In this document: in pieces, positions 21,192 to 33,504 of the stretch
Layout: every line of letters begins with the position of its first letter
Position numbering within the stretch: position 1 is the first letter of the stretch
Source of the DNA: Bombyx mori
Taxonomy: Eukaryota > Arthropoda > Insecta > Lepidoptera > Bombycidae
Direction of reading: 5' to 3'
Length of the DNA: 64,000 nt
NCBI RefSeq assembly: GCF_030269925.1
Contig: NC_085128.1
Location: forward strand, 8,992,501 to 9,056,500
Translations under genes and position numbers: made by a program
Notes under the pieces: model-generated
Databases searched by the model: none
Told to the model about the DNA's origin: nothing
What the model saw: only the letters and a program-made list of their open reading frames with translations

Positions 21192-21710
21192 CTAGCGACC
21201 CGACCTCGCATCGCTTCGGGAACTGTAATGTATTATTGATCTTATTGAATTTTCTTTTATACAAATCTGGCCCTGACAGTAACACAAACAATAAAATGAG
21301 GTAACAAATAAAAAATTTAATCTTCCCTCTTCTTATATGCCTAGTTCACTATTTTGGCGATAATGACATACACATAAAACATATATATATATATATATAT
21401 GCTGTCACGGGCTTTTATGTAGGATTGTTTAAGATAAACATTCCCATAATACATTGTGTAACTCAAAACACTGCGTGCCAGATTAGTTCGCAGATGGCAG
21501 ATTTTTTCCTACTTACTTGACACTTATCGTTATATTTTGTAATTCACACTATATCTTTATAAATTATAGCCCATGTGTTATTCTGATACGTAAGCTATAT
21601 TATTATAAAGTTTCATCAAAATCCATTCAGTAGTTTTTGCGTGAAATAGTAACAAACATATATCCATACCTACATACTTACAAACTTTCAGGTTTGTAAT
21701 AGTAGTAGGA
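21192..21710 (-). mobile_element. Helitron-like element, diverged
   Basis: It opens on the + strand with A|CTAGCGACCCGACCTCGC, the reverse complement of the CTAG terminus, and closes near GTTTGTAATAGTAGTAGGA, a decayed version of the TATTAGTATAGA end. It contains a 20-base AT run (21382-21400). No coding. Confidence 0.45.
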
Positions 21711-21923
21711 AGGATTTATGTATGTCTTATATCTTTTAACAAACATAACCACGACCACTCCGCCCGGAGTGTACGACTGAGAAGAAGAATGTTTTTTAAA
21801 CGAAACGTACGACTGTCTTCCGTATCCTCGTTGTTGCAAGTCGAAGATCAGCCCGAAGCGTTGAACTGACTACGTCTGAAAATTACACTTAACATGGTAC
21901 TAGATAAAGCACAGATCAAGCAA

Positions 21924-22052
21924 TTTTTTTTTTGTTATTTTTTTTTTATTGCCCTTGTAGGCAGACGAGCATACGGCCCACCTGATGGTGAGTGGTTACC
22001 GTCGCCCATGGACTTCAGCAATGCCAGGGGCAGAGCCAAGCCGCTGCCTACC
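21924..22052 (-). repeat. Short LINE 3'-end copy
   Basis: T-rich run, ATTGCCCTTGTAGGCAGACG through AAGCCGCTGCCTACC. Same family as 15803-15928 and better conserved. Confidence 0.7.
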
Positions 22053-22344
22053 GTATAACCATAAATACATAGATACAAGCATCTCAGCAGACGGAAATCG
22101 CTCCGAAGTGGTGTTTTGTATGTATTAAGGGTGTTCAAGAAAAGTAATTATACGAGTAGGTATAACGCATTTATATTAACTGTTTTTCTAATTTTTAACG
22201 TAGTCTCCTTTCAGGTTTATATATCACATTTTGTATATACTTTTTATAAAGCTAAAATTTCCTTTAAAAAAATTAATCTCCTGATCCCTTAAGAAATCCT
22301 ATTCCGCGACGATTACTGCGATAATCATTGAAATAATTTTTGAA

Positions 22345-23329
22345 GTCGTCGTGGCCTAAAGGATAAGATTCCGGTGCATTCGTGTTGAGCGATGCACCAG
22401 TGTTCGAATCTCAGGCGGCATATATTGTAGTCGTCGTGGCCTAACGGATAAGACGTCCGGTGCATTCGTGTTGAAGCGATGCACCGGTGTTCGAATCCCG
22501 CAGGCGGGTACCAATTTTTCAAATGAAATACGTACTCAACAAATGTTCACGATTGACTTCCACGGTGAAGGAATAACATCGTGTAATAAAAATGAAACCC
22601 GCAAAATTATAATTTGCGTAATTACTGGTGGTAGGACCTCTTGTGAGTCCGCGCGGGTGGGTACCACCACCCTGCCTATTTCTGCCGTGAAGCAGTAATG
22701 CGTTTCGGTTTGAAGGGTGGGGCAGCCGTTATAACTCTACTTGAGACCTTAGAAGTTGTGTCTCAGGGTGGGTGGCGCATTTACGTTGTGGATGTCTATG
22801 GGCTCCAGTAACCACTTAACACCAGGTGGGCTGTGAGCTCATCCACCCATCTAAGCAATAAAAAAAAAAAAAAAGGCGGGTACCAATTGGAGTCGTCGTG
22901 GCCTAAAGGATAAGACGTCCGTTGCATTCGTGTTGAGCGATGCACCGGTGTTCGAATCTCAGGCGGGTACCAATTTTTCTAATGAAATACGTACTCAACA
23001 ACTGTTCACGATCGACTTTCACGGTGAAGGAATAACATCGTGTAATAAAAACCAAACCCGCAAAATTATAATTTGCGTAATTACTGGTGGTAGGACCTCT
23101 TGTGGGTCCGCACGGGTAGGTACCACCACCCTGTCTATTTCTGCCGTGAAGCAGTAATGCGTTTCGTTTTCAAGGGTGGGGCAGCCGTTGTAACTATACT
23201 TGAGACTTTAGAACTTATATCTCAAGGTGGGTGGCGCATTTACGTTGTAGACGTCTATGAGCTCCGGTAAACACTTAACATCAGGTGGGCTGTGAGCTCG
23301 TCCACCTATCTATACATTAAAAAAAAAAC
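22345..23329 (+). mobile_element. Nested array of three Bm1 SINEs
   Basis: Copy 1 head at 22345-22418. Copy 2, full length with a long A-run, at 22430-22874. A GGCGGGTACCAATT piece at 22875-22889 continues copy 1. Copy 3, full length, at 22892-23329. The arrangement is best explained by copy 2 inserting into copy 1 at the CAGGCGG site and copy 3 inserting just after. All are in + orientation. Confidence 0.85.
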
Positions 23330-23344
23330 ATCTTCAAATTTATG

Positions 23345-24160
23345 GCCCCTGATATGTTCTTTTTACCGCGGAAATGGGTAGAAATCACTAGGAGCTAGGT
23401 TCGGTAAATATGGAGGATGTTCTTTCAATTCGAAGCCAGCTTCTTGAATAACAGCCATCGCAACTCTGGACTGGTGCGCGGGAGAGTTATTTGCGCATTT
23501 CCTCCCGCAACTTTGTTTTATGTCCTGCGTACTAAGTCCCTGTAATAGTGGCCCCATGATTTAAATGTTCGGTAATTTCTACCCCTTGGCTGTACCAGAA
23601 AAAACAACGCATGATCTTACCGGTGGATGGAATCGCCTTTAACATCTTCGGAGTTTGAGATGACGGTCTCTTCCAAGTAAGTCATGGACTTCCAAGTCAT
23701 GTTATTTCGTTTCCAGGTCATAATGGTGAAGCCATGTTTCGTCCATAGTTTTGAATTGAGCCAAAAGTTAGTCAAAATCTTGTTGTAACAAACCCAAACA
23801 GATTTGTGGAATCCCAGTCCCTTTTGTTTCTGCGCGTCAGAAAGCATTCTGAGCATTCAGTACCCTGACACTTTTTGCATACCCACAAGGTTATGTATAA
23901 CATTATGGAGATTTCCTATAAATATCTTCATTTCCTGTGCCACAAAACAAACAGTAAGATTCGCCAAGAGAATATTTTCAACTTTATTAATAATTTGTTC
24001 AGTTACTACTGATGTAGGGCTTTCCGTGCGGGGGTCGTCGTTATTGGAAGTTCTTCCTCACTTGAACTCAGCACACCAACGTACAACCATAGAATATAGG
24101 GAGCATGAACTACTAATGTTGCTCTCAAGTTTTGATTTACCAGTTACGTAGTAAAAACTC
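23345..24160 (-). pseudogene. Decayed mariner transposase
   Basis: Mariner moves by a DDE/D transposase. On the minus strand the order of family motifs is kept but frames are broken: RWCAEFK and GRTSNNDDPRTESPTS near 24060-24000, a helix-turn-helix-like stretch, LSDAQKQKGL (about 23850), WTKHGFTIMTW where the first catalytic D region (DETW) should be, then CCFFWYSQG-like and finally EAGFELKEHPPYLPNLAPSD (about 23445-23385), the third catalytic region (D34D class). The first catalytic Asp is replaced in WTKHGF, and stops interrupt the frame, so it is inactive. Terminal inverted repeats were not located. Confidence 0.8.
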
Positions 24161-24259
24161 TTAATTAGGGATATTATACCGCGCGAACTTCAATTTTATC
24201 TATTTTTTAGAACACGTTCCGTCACCACGCAAGAAAAATATTTCCACTTAAAAAAACAA

Positions 24260-25035
24260 AAGGGAATTGGTTGTTTTTTTTATTATATCTAATGTCTTTC
24301 CAAGTAGAATGCACCGCATTATTACTATTTATTGTACACCTCTCTTATAGGCAATAGGATATTAGAAATGAAAACAATCCTTAATTTTTTTTAATACTTT
24401 CATAAACATGACCTTGAAATGTCTATATTGAAATATTATAGTGAAGATCAACCGAATCACCTTATATTTTATTATCAATTTACTGAGATGAACTCCAGCT
24501 AGCCTTGCCAAGTTAATTGTAAATTAAAACAATTAAACCGAGTTCAAACTTCCGTAGAACCATAAATCTGCCATGTAAATAGCCCCTTATTGTGAAACTT
24601 ACATTACGTATTTATCGAGTTCATTGTAAAAAATGTCTAAAAAACACTCAAGACGTGTAATTTGCTTCGTTAAATTTGATGTAACAGTGGCAATTAAAAT
24701 TTGATTAGATTTATATCTTTTTGTATGGTATGATAGAAACAAAACATTTAGTATTATTTTGGGAATGATGTCAGTGTTACGATTTCTTTAATTATATTAA
24801 TGTTTGGTTGATTATGAAAAGTCTTGAGATCCCACGGAACTGCGTTTGGAATGCATCTACATACCCAGAGTACTGCTACTTTTATTAAAATGCGTCGAAT
24901 TTATTTTGTTTGGAATCTAGTTTGTTCAATTAATTTTCACATGTTGAATATTTTAAATATTTTTTTTAGTTTTGTTCTATTTGTTTTGCACCCTTTGTTG
25001 CAAAGCCTTTATGCCTTATTATTATGTTATTTATC
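24260..25035. other. AT-rich spacer
   Basis: No recognisable feature; short frames have no support. Confidence 0.45.
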
Positions 25036-25208
25036 GATTTGAGGGTTGGGGCAGCCGTTGTACTGTTACAGCTGAGAACTTAGAACTATTGTCTCGTAGC
25101 GGCTCTAGTAGCGGCATTTACGCTGTAGTTGTCTATGGGTTCCGGTAACCACTAAACACCAGGTGAGCCGTGAGCTCGTTAACCTATCTAAGCAATAAAT
25201 AAATAAAA
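25036..25208 (+). mobile_element. Bm1 SINE 3' part
   Basis: GGGTTGGGGCAGCCGTTGTA to ATCTAAGCAATAAATAAAT; 5'-truncated. Confidence 0.75.
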
Positions 25209-25209
25209 G

Positions 25210-25440
25210 CTGCTTAGACAATTCACGGCCCTCCTGGTTTTAATTGATTACCAGAGCCGTACGCAAATGCCGCCACCTTGAAACTTGAAACATGATTGCT
25301 GAATCTCAGTTCTAGAGTACAACGGATGCCCTACCGTTCAAACCGGAACGTATTATTGGTTCGCCGCAGAAACAGACAGAGGGTGTTAATACCTAAGCGG
25401 GCTCACAACACGCTCTGCGAACAATTATTTTACTAACAGA
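25210..25440 (-). mobile_element. Bm1 SINE, degenerate, inverted next to the previous copy
   Basis: GCCCTCCTGGTTTTAATTG, CCGCCACCTTGAAAC, GCGGGCTCACAACACG: reverse-complement body. With 25036-25208 it forms a tail-to-tail pair. Confidence 0.6.
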
Positions 25441-26412
25441 TTTCGGATTTTAGGCGTAATTTCAGTATCAGACGATCTAAATAATCCAAAGACGTTTTGT
25501 CTCCTTATAGGACGAAGGTGCAAAGCCCACGGCTTTTTGGCCGAGAGACTTACACTAAAAATGATTCCGTGAAATCTAAATAAATTGACACATTATTGAT
25601 ACTTTCTTACACACCTCTTTTAATTGAAAGATAAATTATTAATACAGGATATTCAGCTAGTTAAGTTATGGCTTACTGAATAGTATGTCTAAGTCCTATG
25701 CTGCATAATTTATTTGAAATCGGTAAATGGTAAGCGTTAGTCTTCGAATATGTAAATACGGCCTATTTTGTTCGCGGGGATGCTTGCAGCTAATACACTT
25801 CATCAGTTCTAAACTCATTTGCTCATAGTATATTATAGCAAAAAAATTCAACGATTTTATGAATGTTTAACACGTTTTGCAAATTAATTGCAAAAGAAAG
25901 CAAAAATATAAAAATGTTTTTTTTAATGCTCACTGACTGACGGTACGTCACCGCCATCCTGCCTATTTTAGCCGCAATGCAATCTTTCGCTATGGTTCGA
26001 GAGGTAAAATACTATTATTCCTATAAAAGTCCTATGCTGCCGGCCGCTTCGTTGATCTAGTGGTTAATGACCTTAATTATAACACCATGGAGTCCTATTT
26101 CCGGAGCCTTTGTGAAATACATTCGTATTCTACGACATCTACGACATTAATTAAAATAGTTAAAACTATTTACCTTTACAATTTAATCTTTCTTTAATTT
26201 TTCCATTTCACTCTGTTCCATGTCCCGGAAACCTTACGATTTTCGTTATCGTAAACGCAAATTAAGTGGTTGAAAGTATGTACCTACAATTATAACTACG
26301 ACTCGCTAAAGACGAAAAAAAAACTAGGAATCATAAGCTTCAGTAGGGAAATATTCACTAATCAATTCTCGCGTACAACATGCTTTATTTTATGTTTTTT
26401 TTCTGTAAGTTT
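25441..26412. other. Spacer with a small Bm1-like remnant
   Basis: CCGCCATCCTGCCTATTTTA near 25950-25972 is a remnant of the Bm1 body. Otherwise nothing is recognised. Confidence 0.4.
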
Positions 26413-26413
26413 C

Positions 26414-26657
26414 ACTGGTGGTAGGACCTCTTGTGAGTCCGCGCGGGTAGGTACCACCGCCTTGCCTATTTCTGCCGTGAAGCAGTAATGCGTTTCGGTT
26501 TGAAGGGTGGGGCAGCCGTTGTAACTATACTGAGATCTTAGAACTTATATCTCAAGGTGGGTGGCGCATTTACGTTGTAGATGTCCATGGGCTCCAGTAA
26601 CCACTTAACACCAGGTGGGCTGTGAGCTCGTCCATCCATGTAAGCAATAAAAAAAAA
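26414..26657 (+). mobile_element. Bm1 SINE, 5'-truncated, well preserved
   Basis: ACTGGTGGTAGGACCTCTTG through GTAAGCAATAAAAAAAA. Confidence 0.88.
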
Positions 26658-26667
26658 GTTTCTCGCC

Positions 26668-26822
26668 AGATATCTTCAGAGGGTTGCGATATCGATCCGG
26701 TGCTCTTAGTTTAGGCCTAGTTAGCAAATTCTCTCAGGTTGAACCCGTGAGCTCACTTACCCGTCCGGACTTCATTGGAATAGCCCCTTAGACTACCAAC
26801 GAATAGGTAAGGATAAAAAATA
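26668..26822 (+). repeat. LINE 3' tail (58640-58908 family), diverged
   Basis: GTGAGCTCACTTACCCGTCC, then GGAATAGCCCCTTAGACTAC and AATAGGTAAGGATAAAAAA. It follows a Bm1 tail by about 10 bases. Confidence 0.55.
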
Positions 26823-27900
26823 CATTTGGTGCTGATTGATGCAAATTTTGGGCACTGAACACACGTGAACGAGCTGAACACAGCTGATCTTAGAAAAGCG
26901 TGGCATTGGCACGTTTTTTGGAATGTTAGTTATTTTATTTTCGTCTATCTTTCCTGTCTTTTTGTAATACAGACACCATGTAACAATAGGGCGAGTTGGG
27001 TACCGATGTCTGACGTCTAAAAATTATCTTTAATACTTCGGGAATAACACTTTTTTTGTTAAAGTGACTATACGTCCTTTTGAGTCACCTGTGAAAAAAG
27101 TAAGTAAAATTTTATATGTAGGTATCGGTTGAGTGGTTAAGACGATAAAACGATGAAAATAAAGTTTGTATTTGTTTTGTTTTTATTGAGAAATATATAA
27201 ATTAACATGAAATTAGGTTATTAATTAAGCCGACAACTTCAGTGGTGACTTTAGAAATTTTCTTGCACTGTTTATAATATTTTCATATTCGTTAATACGA
27301 TTTAATAATTTGACTATCTATATATTACTAGAATATTTTTAAAACAGTCTATATTTTTTTCACGTTTTGACAAAGTATATTACGATTTGTTTTTGAAAAT
27401 ATCACATAAAAATAATAATAACGATACAACCTTAACGGTTAATGATGTGATCTGATTAATATTATACTATTCTATAATTAAGGCGTCCATATAAAACCAG
27501 AAAACTAAAATACTAATCAAATCAAATATAATAAATTAAATTTATTATGAAACCTTGAACTAATGATGAGTAAAAAAAAATCAATCATGGATGATCGAGT
27601 TCTAAATTTTAAATTCAAATGAAATCAACGATATTTTCTGTTTTTTAGGCGCAGCGCAATAGGGCAGCTTGTTAGGTTTGCAACATAATTCAGTTGAAAT
27701 AGTTAAGATATTAACTATAATTTTAGTTCAAAATTGCTAAACAATTTCATCTGGCCGCGTTCGTGTCTTTCGAGCTTTTGAATAACTCCCACTGTCGGTT
27801 AATAGGTGTTTGTAGGCGAAAAGGCGTATGTGAGGCTCACGATTGTGCGATAGTATAATCAAAAAATTGAGTTGTAAGCAACCCTACTGGCTATATATAG
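26823..27900. other. Spacer upstream of CPR-B
   Basis: AT-rich. No repeat or frame recognised. Confidence 0.4.
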
Positions 27901-27902
27901 AT

Positions 27903-27963
27903 TATATATAAACGGTGAGGCAGCAGTAGCAGTTTGAGAACGTATTCCGTTGGATAGCTTTAG
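27903..27963 (+). promoter_or_regulatory. CPR-B core promoter and non-coding first exon
   Basis: TATATAAAC at 27905-27913 lies about 25-30 bases before GCAGTTTGAG (about 27929-27938), the probable start. The short exon ends at 27963 with donor TAG|GTAAAA and contains no ATG. The next acceptor is at 28128, one base before the ATG. Confidence 0.55.
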
Positions 27964-28129
27964 GTAAAACTTAAAACTGTATTTTTTTTTTAAATTCAAT
28001 ATTATATTCCATTAAAAGTGATTTTTTTTTAAATTAAATGTTCTTAGTTCTTGAGCTGACTTTTGATGTTGATGGAAATTAGTGCTGGAATTGAAGTACG
28101 AGATTTTTTAATATGGCAATTTTTGCAGA

Positions 28130-30287
28130 ATGTTGCGGCTTATTACATTAGCGGTTGTCTGCTGTAGCTTCGCGTGGGGCGAGCCGGAAACCCTGCCCGT
28201 TCCAGAAGCAAGTCCTTCAACTGCACCCGTTGTACCGGTTGTGTCTACACCAGTCCCGACTTACGACCCTTACTACAATAACCAGTATTACAATAAAGGA
28301 TACTATAATGAATATAATGGTGTGAATGTGCCAATATTAACGTACTCCAGCGAGAATGCCGGAGACGGAACTTATTCTTTCAGGTGGGTGTTTGTGAGAT
28401 TTTTTCTGTGAAGTACTGCTATGATCGAAAACGAATCATAATTTAAAGTTCACATGAAATTCACAATTTTTAACCGCGTGTTTTTAACCGATGCCAAATT
28501 CAGAAAATATTATTTAATTACAATCTTTAGCTGTCGTATAAAAATATACAACGGTTATAGCAAACAAGCATTAATGAATTGAAAATTACAGTTTTACTAC
28601 CGGCGATGGCAAGCAAGTTCAGGAAAACGGATTTTTGAAAGACACATACGTCGACAACGCTGGTGAACCCCAAGGAACGCAGGTAACGTATAATTTTAAA
28701 ATAGTCTCGAGAAACATTATTTCATGAATGATTCATTAAAAAATTACGTAGATTATTCAATTTATTATAATTTTCTATTAGAATTTGCGAGTGCAACGAT
28801 TTCAAGTAATTTAGAAGATAAAAAATAATAATAAAGTCTGGTTTAATTTGCTTTAGAAACTCAGACAAGCCCTTCGCCTACCTAGTATTAAATGGTTAGC
28901 CACCGCGAGACTTCTGCTGGCTTCGTTTTGATTTATTAGTACAAAATTAAATGAATGTGACCGTGTTTATATGTTATTTGCTTTAAAACGCTGGACTTGT
29001 TTATTTACGACTTAATACCACGTGAGCTCATCTGGGCATCTAGAGCAATAGCAAGACTCCTTCAAAACGCTTGACTGGCTTTACGGCGTAAAGCAGTAAT
29101 TCAAGTCCGTGAGCTATTGTGGTACACAAATAACTCTGAACTAGATGATATCTGAGATTTGCTCGTTTTTTTTTTGATAACGCCATCTTGTTGTGTCTTT
29201 AAAGCGGTTAGTTGCCCTCAATTAAGAAAAATGGTATTATTATTCGCCAATAGATGTCGGGAAGAGTCATAAAGTTGATTATCGATAAAGCTGATTATTG
29301 AAAACACGAATAAAACAACATTTTCTGAAAATAAATCGTAGCTAGATCGATTTATCGCCCCCGAAATCTCCTGTATACTAAATTTTATGAAAGTCGTTGG
29401 AGCCGTTTCCGAGATTCAGATTATCAGATACAAGAATTGCTCGTTTAAAGGTATAAGATATCTCCAATATTTTGTCATCGCGAAAACAATAGTCGCTTTC
29501 GCATCGTTGGATACATTTTTTATACAGAAGCGGCGATGCTTTCCTTGTATTTTTCGGATATCGGAGCTCGTAAAGATTTTGGTTGCATTGCAATAACGTT
29601 TGTCATGTTCTTATTGGAACCGGGACTAACTCGCGACAGAAATAGGATGGTTACTATAGCCATGTTTTTAGAATTTTGAATTCTTGAATTCTGAATTCAC
29701 TGATTTTTGAATTCTGCTCTATGATTTTTTTAAATAATATGATTATTAAATTATTATTATTGTTATTATTACATTGTTATTACAGGTTGTCCAAGGAAGT
29801 TATTCGTACGTCGCTCCTGATGGCACGCCAGTCCAAGTTTCCTATGTTGCTGATGAAAACGGTACGAATTTTTTGTCCGGTTTTGGTCTGCATGGAAAAT
29901 CTGACGTCATATTTTCCGTCATTGAAATTGTTTCATTGATATTTTATTTACCCTTTCAATTTCACAGGTTTTAGACCGACCGGTCCCCACATTCCCAGTG
30001 ATGGTAAAGCACCCGTTGTTGCACCGGTTGTTGTAGACAAGGTTAACGCGGTCTACGAGCCAAACTACAACCGGTACAACCCGACGGACTACCGCAACCA
30101 ATACAACAACCAATTTGGACAGTACAACCGGCCTTACAACACCAGATACCCTTACGATTCAAGAAATCCCTACAATTCTGGAAGATACAATCCTTACAAC
30201 AACTACAACAACCAATATTACAACAATTTCAACCCATTCTCTACAGCAGTACCTAGTACCATCCAACCGAAGAGCGAATCCTCGTAA
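28130..30287 (+). CDS. RR-1 cuticular protein CPR-B with Tyr/Asn-rich tail
   Basis: Secreted chitin-binding cuticle protein, 246 aa. Coding exons: 28130-28383, 28592-28682, 29786-29861 and 29968-30287; all junctions keep frame. Residues 1-17 (MLRLITLAVVCCSFAWG) are the signal peptide. A Pro/Val linker and a DPYYNNQYYNKGYYNEYN segment precede the RR-1 domain: GDGTYSFSFTTGDG, then GSYSYVAPDGTPVQVSYVAD, ENGFRPTGPHIP. The last about 80 residues are rich in Tyr, Asn, Arg and Pro (YNRYNPTDYRNQYNN type, low complexity), which may take part in sclerotisation cross-links or in matrix interactions (inference). The ATG comes immediately after the acceptor at 28128, so unlike its neighbours the first exon is untranslated. 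Three coding introns, phases 2, 0 and 1. Confidence 0.92.
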
Positions 30288-30372
30288 TTGATTTTCAACA
30301 TTGGCCATTGACGAAGCTCCATACAAACCCGTGTTACATAATTTTGTGTATTCAATTATGTATGTTTTGATG

Positions 30373-30378
30373 AATAAA
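30373..30378 (+). terminator. CPR-B polyadenylation signal AATAAA
   Basis: AATAAA 86 bases after the stop codon. Confidence 0.7.
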
Positions 30379-30983
30379 CATTAAGCCTAAAATTTCGATT
30401 TGAGAGTTTCAATTATCATTTACCGTTTATCTCTGATTTTGCAAACAGCTTTTGTTTGATGTAGATAATTTAACCGTCATCCAAAGTAAAATATAAAACT
30501 GCGAATGACGTTTGATTTAATTATGATTTAAATGAATTTCTTCATTTACGTTTTACATTGTGCACATTGGTGGACTTAATAAACATTCAATTGTTTATGA
30601 ATTTTCAAATATAGTGAAGCAATCTTATGATTAACTAGAAATGCTACGACAAAAAATACTATTAAAAATAACACCTAAGAAGTTCTACTAAGCTGTTATA
30701 AACAATAAAAAGTTTCAATGCATTCATGAATTAGGGAATTTGTTAGGTAATTTAAGGTAAAACAGAGAAGAAGAAATGATTTTATGATTAAAATACTTTA
30801 ATTTAACTCAAACTATAAATTAATAACGCCATTGAATTTCTTCAATTTAGAGTTTTAATTCTGGTCTCAGTGTCGTTCTTGAAGTGCTAAACTCAATATT
30901 AATTAGTCAGTAGGTGAGTAGGACTAATCTTGGTTGTTTTTTCTGAATCTTTTTTGAAATCGGTTATTTAAATAAAAATTTGT
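30379..30983. other. AT-rich spacer
   Basis: No recognised feature. Confidence 0.45.
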
Positions 30984-31230
30984 GGAAATAGCTCGGTAGT
31001 GCAATAGTTAGCGCTCCTGACTATTACGCCGAGGGTCAAGGGTTCGATTTCCACATCGGGCAAAGGTTCGTGTGATGAACAGGTTTGTTTGCTTCTCCGT
31101 CAGGGTGTTTATTATTTATATAGCTATGTATATTTTTAAACGTATATATAAATATATGTTTACCAGTCTTTGGTACCCATAACACAGGGAATCCCACTTT
31201 AGGGTCGAATGACCATGCTTGATTTGTAAA
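30984..31230 (+). mobile_element. tRNA-headed SINE, family 3
   Basis: The head ATAGCTCGGTAGTGCAATAG has an A-box-like start and GGGTTCGATTTCC is the B-box. The body includes TTTGGTACCCATAACACAGG and the end is an A-run at 31228. The body shares TGGTACC.. TAACACA with family 2, suggesting a common LINE-derived 3' region. Confidence 0.65.
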
Positions 31231-31235
31231 AAAAA

Positions 31236-33425
31236 AAACTTGCATCCTACTCTAGAAATGCTGACGAAGATGTACGGTCTTGGAAAATCAGATTTATGCG
31301 ACTATGAAAGTTCAAAGCTTTACAATCAAATATACTACTATTTACTTACTTTTAATATTTTTGTTGTGGTTATTTATTGCATACACGGGCAAACTTATTA
31401 CCCTCTTGGTTGGTCATCTCACTTATTAAACCAGAACGCATAACTGCTTAAACGAAGGAAGGAAGGAGAGGGGAAGGTAACACACCCTGTATTTACTCAT
31501 CATAGACTTTACCTTCAGTAAAACGCAAATTTATTTATTTTACTGTCTGATTTTTATAGCATGGCCTTATTCTACAATCGTGGAAGTCGGTTGTGAACAA
31601 CGTTTGTAACACACTCGAACACCCTATTAAGGATAGAGGTACTCACGCGTGTTCACTTTGTGCCTTTGTCTACCGTAATATGTTTTTAAATCTAATTTAA
31701 TAAAATATGGTAAGACGACCTCTAAGACGTAAACATTAAATTTTCAAACGCAAAATCATAATTGTCTCACTGATGTTTAATTAAAATTAATTTTATGTAA
31801 ATGTCTCAGCAATTAAGATCTGTTTTTCCACTTCATAAAAGGTAAATTTGAATATTTATAATACTGATGATATAATAAACGACAGAAATTTTCATAACTC
31901 AAGTTCGGCAGGTGGCTAAAGCATGACTAAGCGTGTGAAATTACATGATTTAAAATCAGTTGCGACATGACACTGCGTGTGAAGCCTTGATGAGAAATTT
32001 CTGTATATGTATATATATATATTTTTTCAAGTACCTCGTTGAAGTATGTCACGAGAACATTACTGCAACTGGTTTTGTTCAGATCTGCATGCAGATACCC
32101 AACCTTAAGTTTTATAGGGTTATTGTTTATCGGATAACTTGCTCTTTTCACAGTACAATCAAAGAATTCTTTCTTTCGCTAAAAGCTAATCATTAATTTG
32201 ATCTGTTCGTGTTTTTTTTTAAGTCATACTTTAGCAATTCTGATAACTGCAAGCTAGGATTATAGTTATTATAGATAACGGAAACGATACATATTCCGGG
32301 AAAGAAACAAAACACTTCGAATAGTAAATTTCCTTAATAAATTTACGAAACTCTTTCGACCCTGATATTTTTTAATTTAAATAAATCTGTATCTTCAAAT
32401 TCGTCAATATTTTTAACTTAAAATATGGCTTTGAAAATCTTGGCATGTCATCAATTATATCAAAATTTCAAAACAGATTTCAATCAGTACAAACCATACG
32501 TGTACTGTTTAGAGTTATTCGTTTTGATAAATGCGTAATAAAAACAATATATCGTCTTCTCGCATTAAAACTGTATTATCTCAAAACTTACTAATATTAC
32601 AGGAGAGTGTTTTAAAGGTTTAACATGTGATATTTTTTAATATTAATCATCTTTGCAACATTTATTTTTTATTTTTTACCAGTTACATTATCTGTCTCTT
32701 TTAAAGTAAGATAAAATTATGTATTAATTTTGTTATAGTAGTCAAAACATAGAAAAACAAAAAAAACTAAAAGTATACAATTCTTTTTTCTTTTTTTTTT
32801 TCCCCTACCTATGCTGATAGCCTTGATAGCTGATAGTCTTGAGAAAAGACGATATCACAAACCCCATTATGACAGCTATTGAATTTCATATCCTCTTCGA
32901 CGAATCAAATAAAGAACATAATATTATGTATAATTTAATATGTACATATTTACTATTATAGTTATGTTCTCTATTGATTAGAATTTAAAGTTGATCGGTC
33001 GCATACTAGTTCCATTAATCGATTTTTGAAGGTAGGGACGAGTCATTTGGACGTAAAATTTTCCATTTAGGTGTATTTATGTATCGGATTTCTAAGATTA
33101 TGATCAAAATTTATAAATAAGATAGAGTATAAATTGCTTTGATTCGTGTATAAAAATATTTTTGTCACTCAAAATTCTATAAAACCATGTTTGAGAGGCT
33201 CACGTAATAGTTAATTTATATTATTGTTCATATTATCATTTTAACTTCAGATTTATAATCTTATACCGTCCTTATGTGTAGAAACATAAAGCACATATTT
33301 AATTGTAGTTTGGTTGGCATCGCAATTCAGTAACTGAATAAGGGACATACCACATTGTCCTTGCATAAGTATATACTCATAAAATATGAACAGAATCTGC
33401 AACGATGCGTAATTGTCCACAAAAA
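31236..33425. other. Spacer upstream of CPR-C
   Basis: AT-rich. A short LINE-tail remnant (CCCCTACCTATGCTGATAGC, about 32800-32830, minus orientation) is the only assignable piece. Confidence 0.4.
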
Positions 33426-33432
33426 GCTTTCG

Positions 33433-33467
33433 TATAAATACCGGGGGTGAATCCGAAATGCATCATT
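33433..33467 (+). promoter_or_regulatory. CPR-C core promoter
   Basis: TATAAATA at 33433-33440, with initiator-like TCATT 32 bases on (A at 33465). GCATCATT here is also found at the CPR-D start. Confidence 0.65.
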
Positions 33468-33504
33468 GTGTACTTCGGAATCCTGCAACTGCAGTTGAAT
33501 CAAC

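Noticed and set aside
22345..22420. tRNA gene in Bm1 head
   Set aside because: Same sequence heads many Bm1 copies. It is the tRNA-derived part of the SINE.
23804..24151. 115-codon plus-strand frame
   Set aside because: Antisense to the mariner transposase remnant, whose motifs are on the minus strand.
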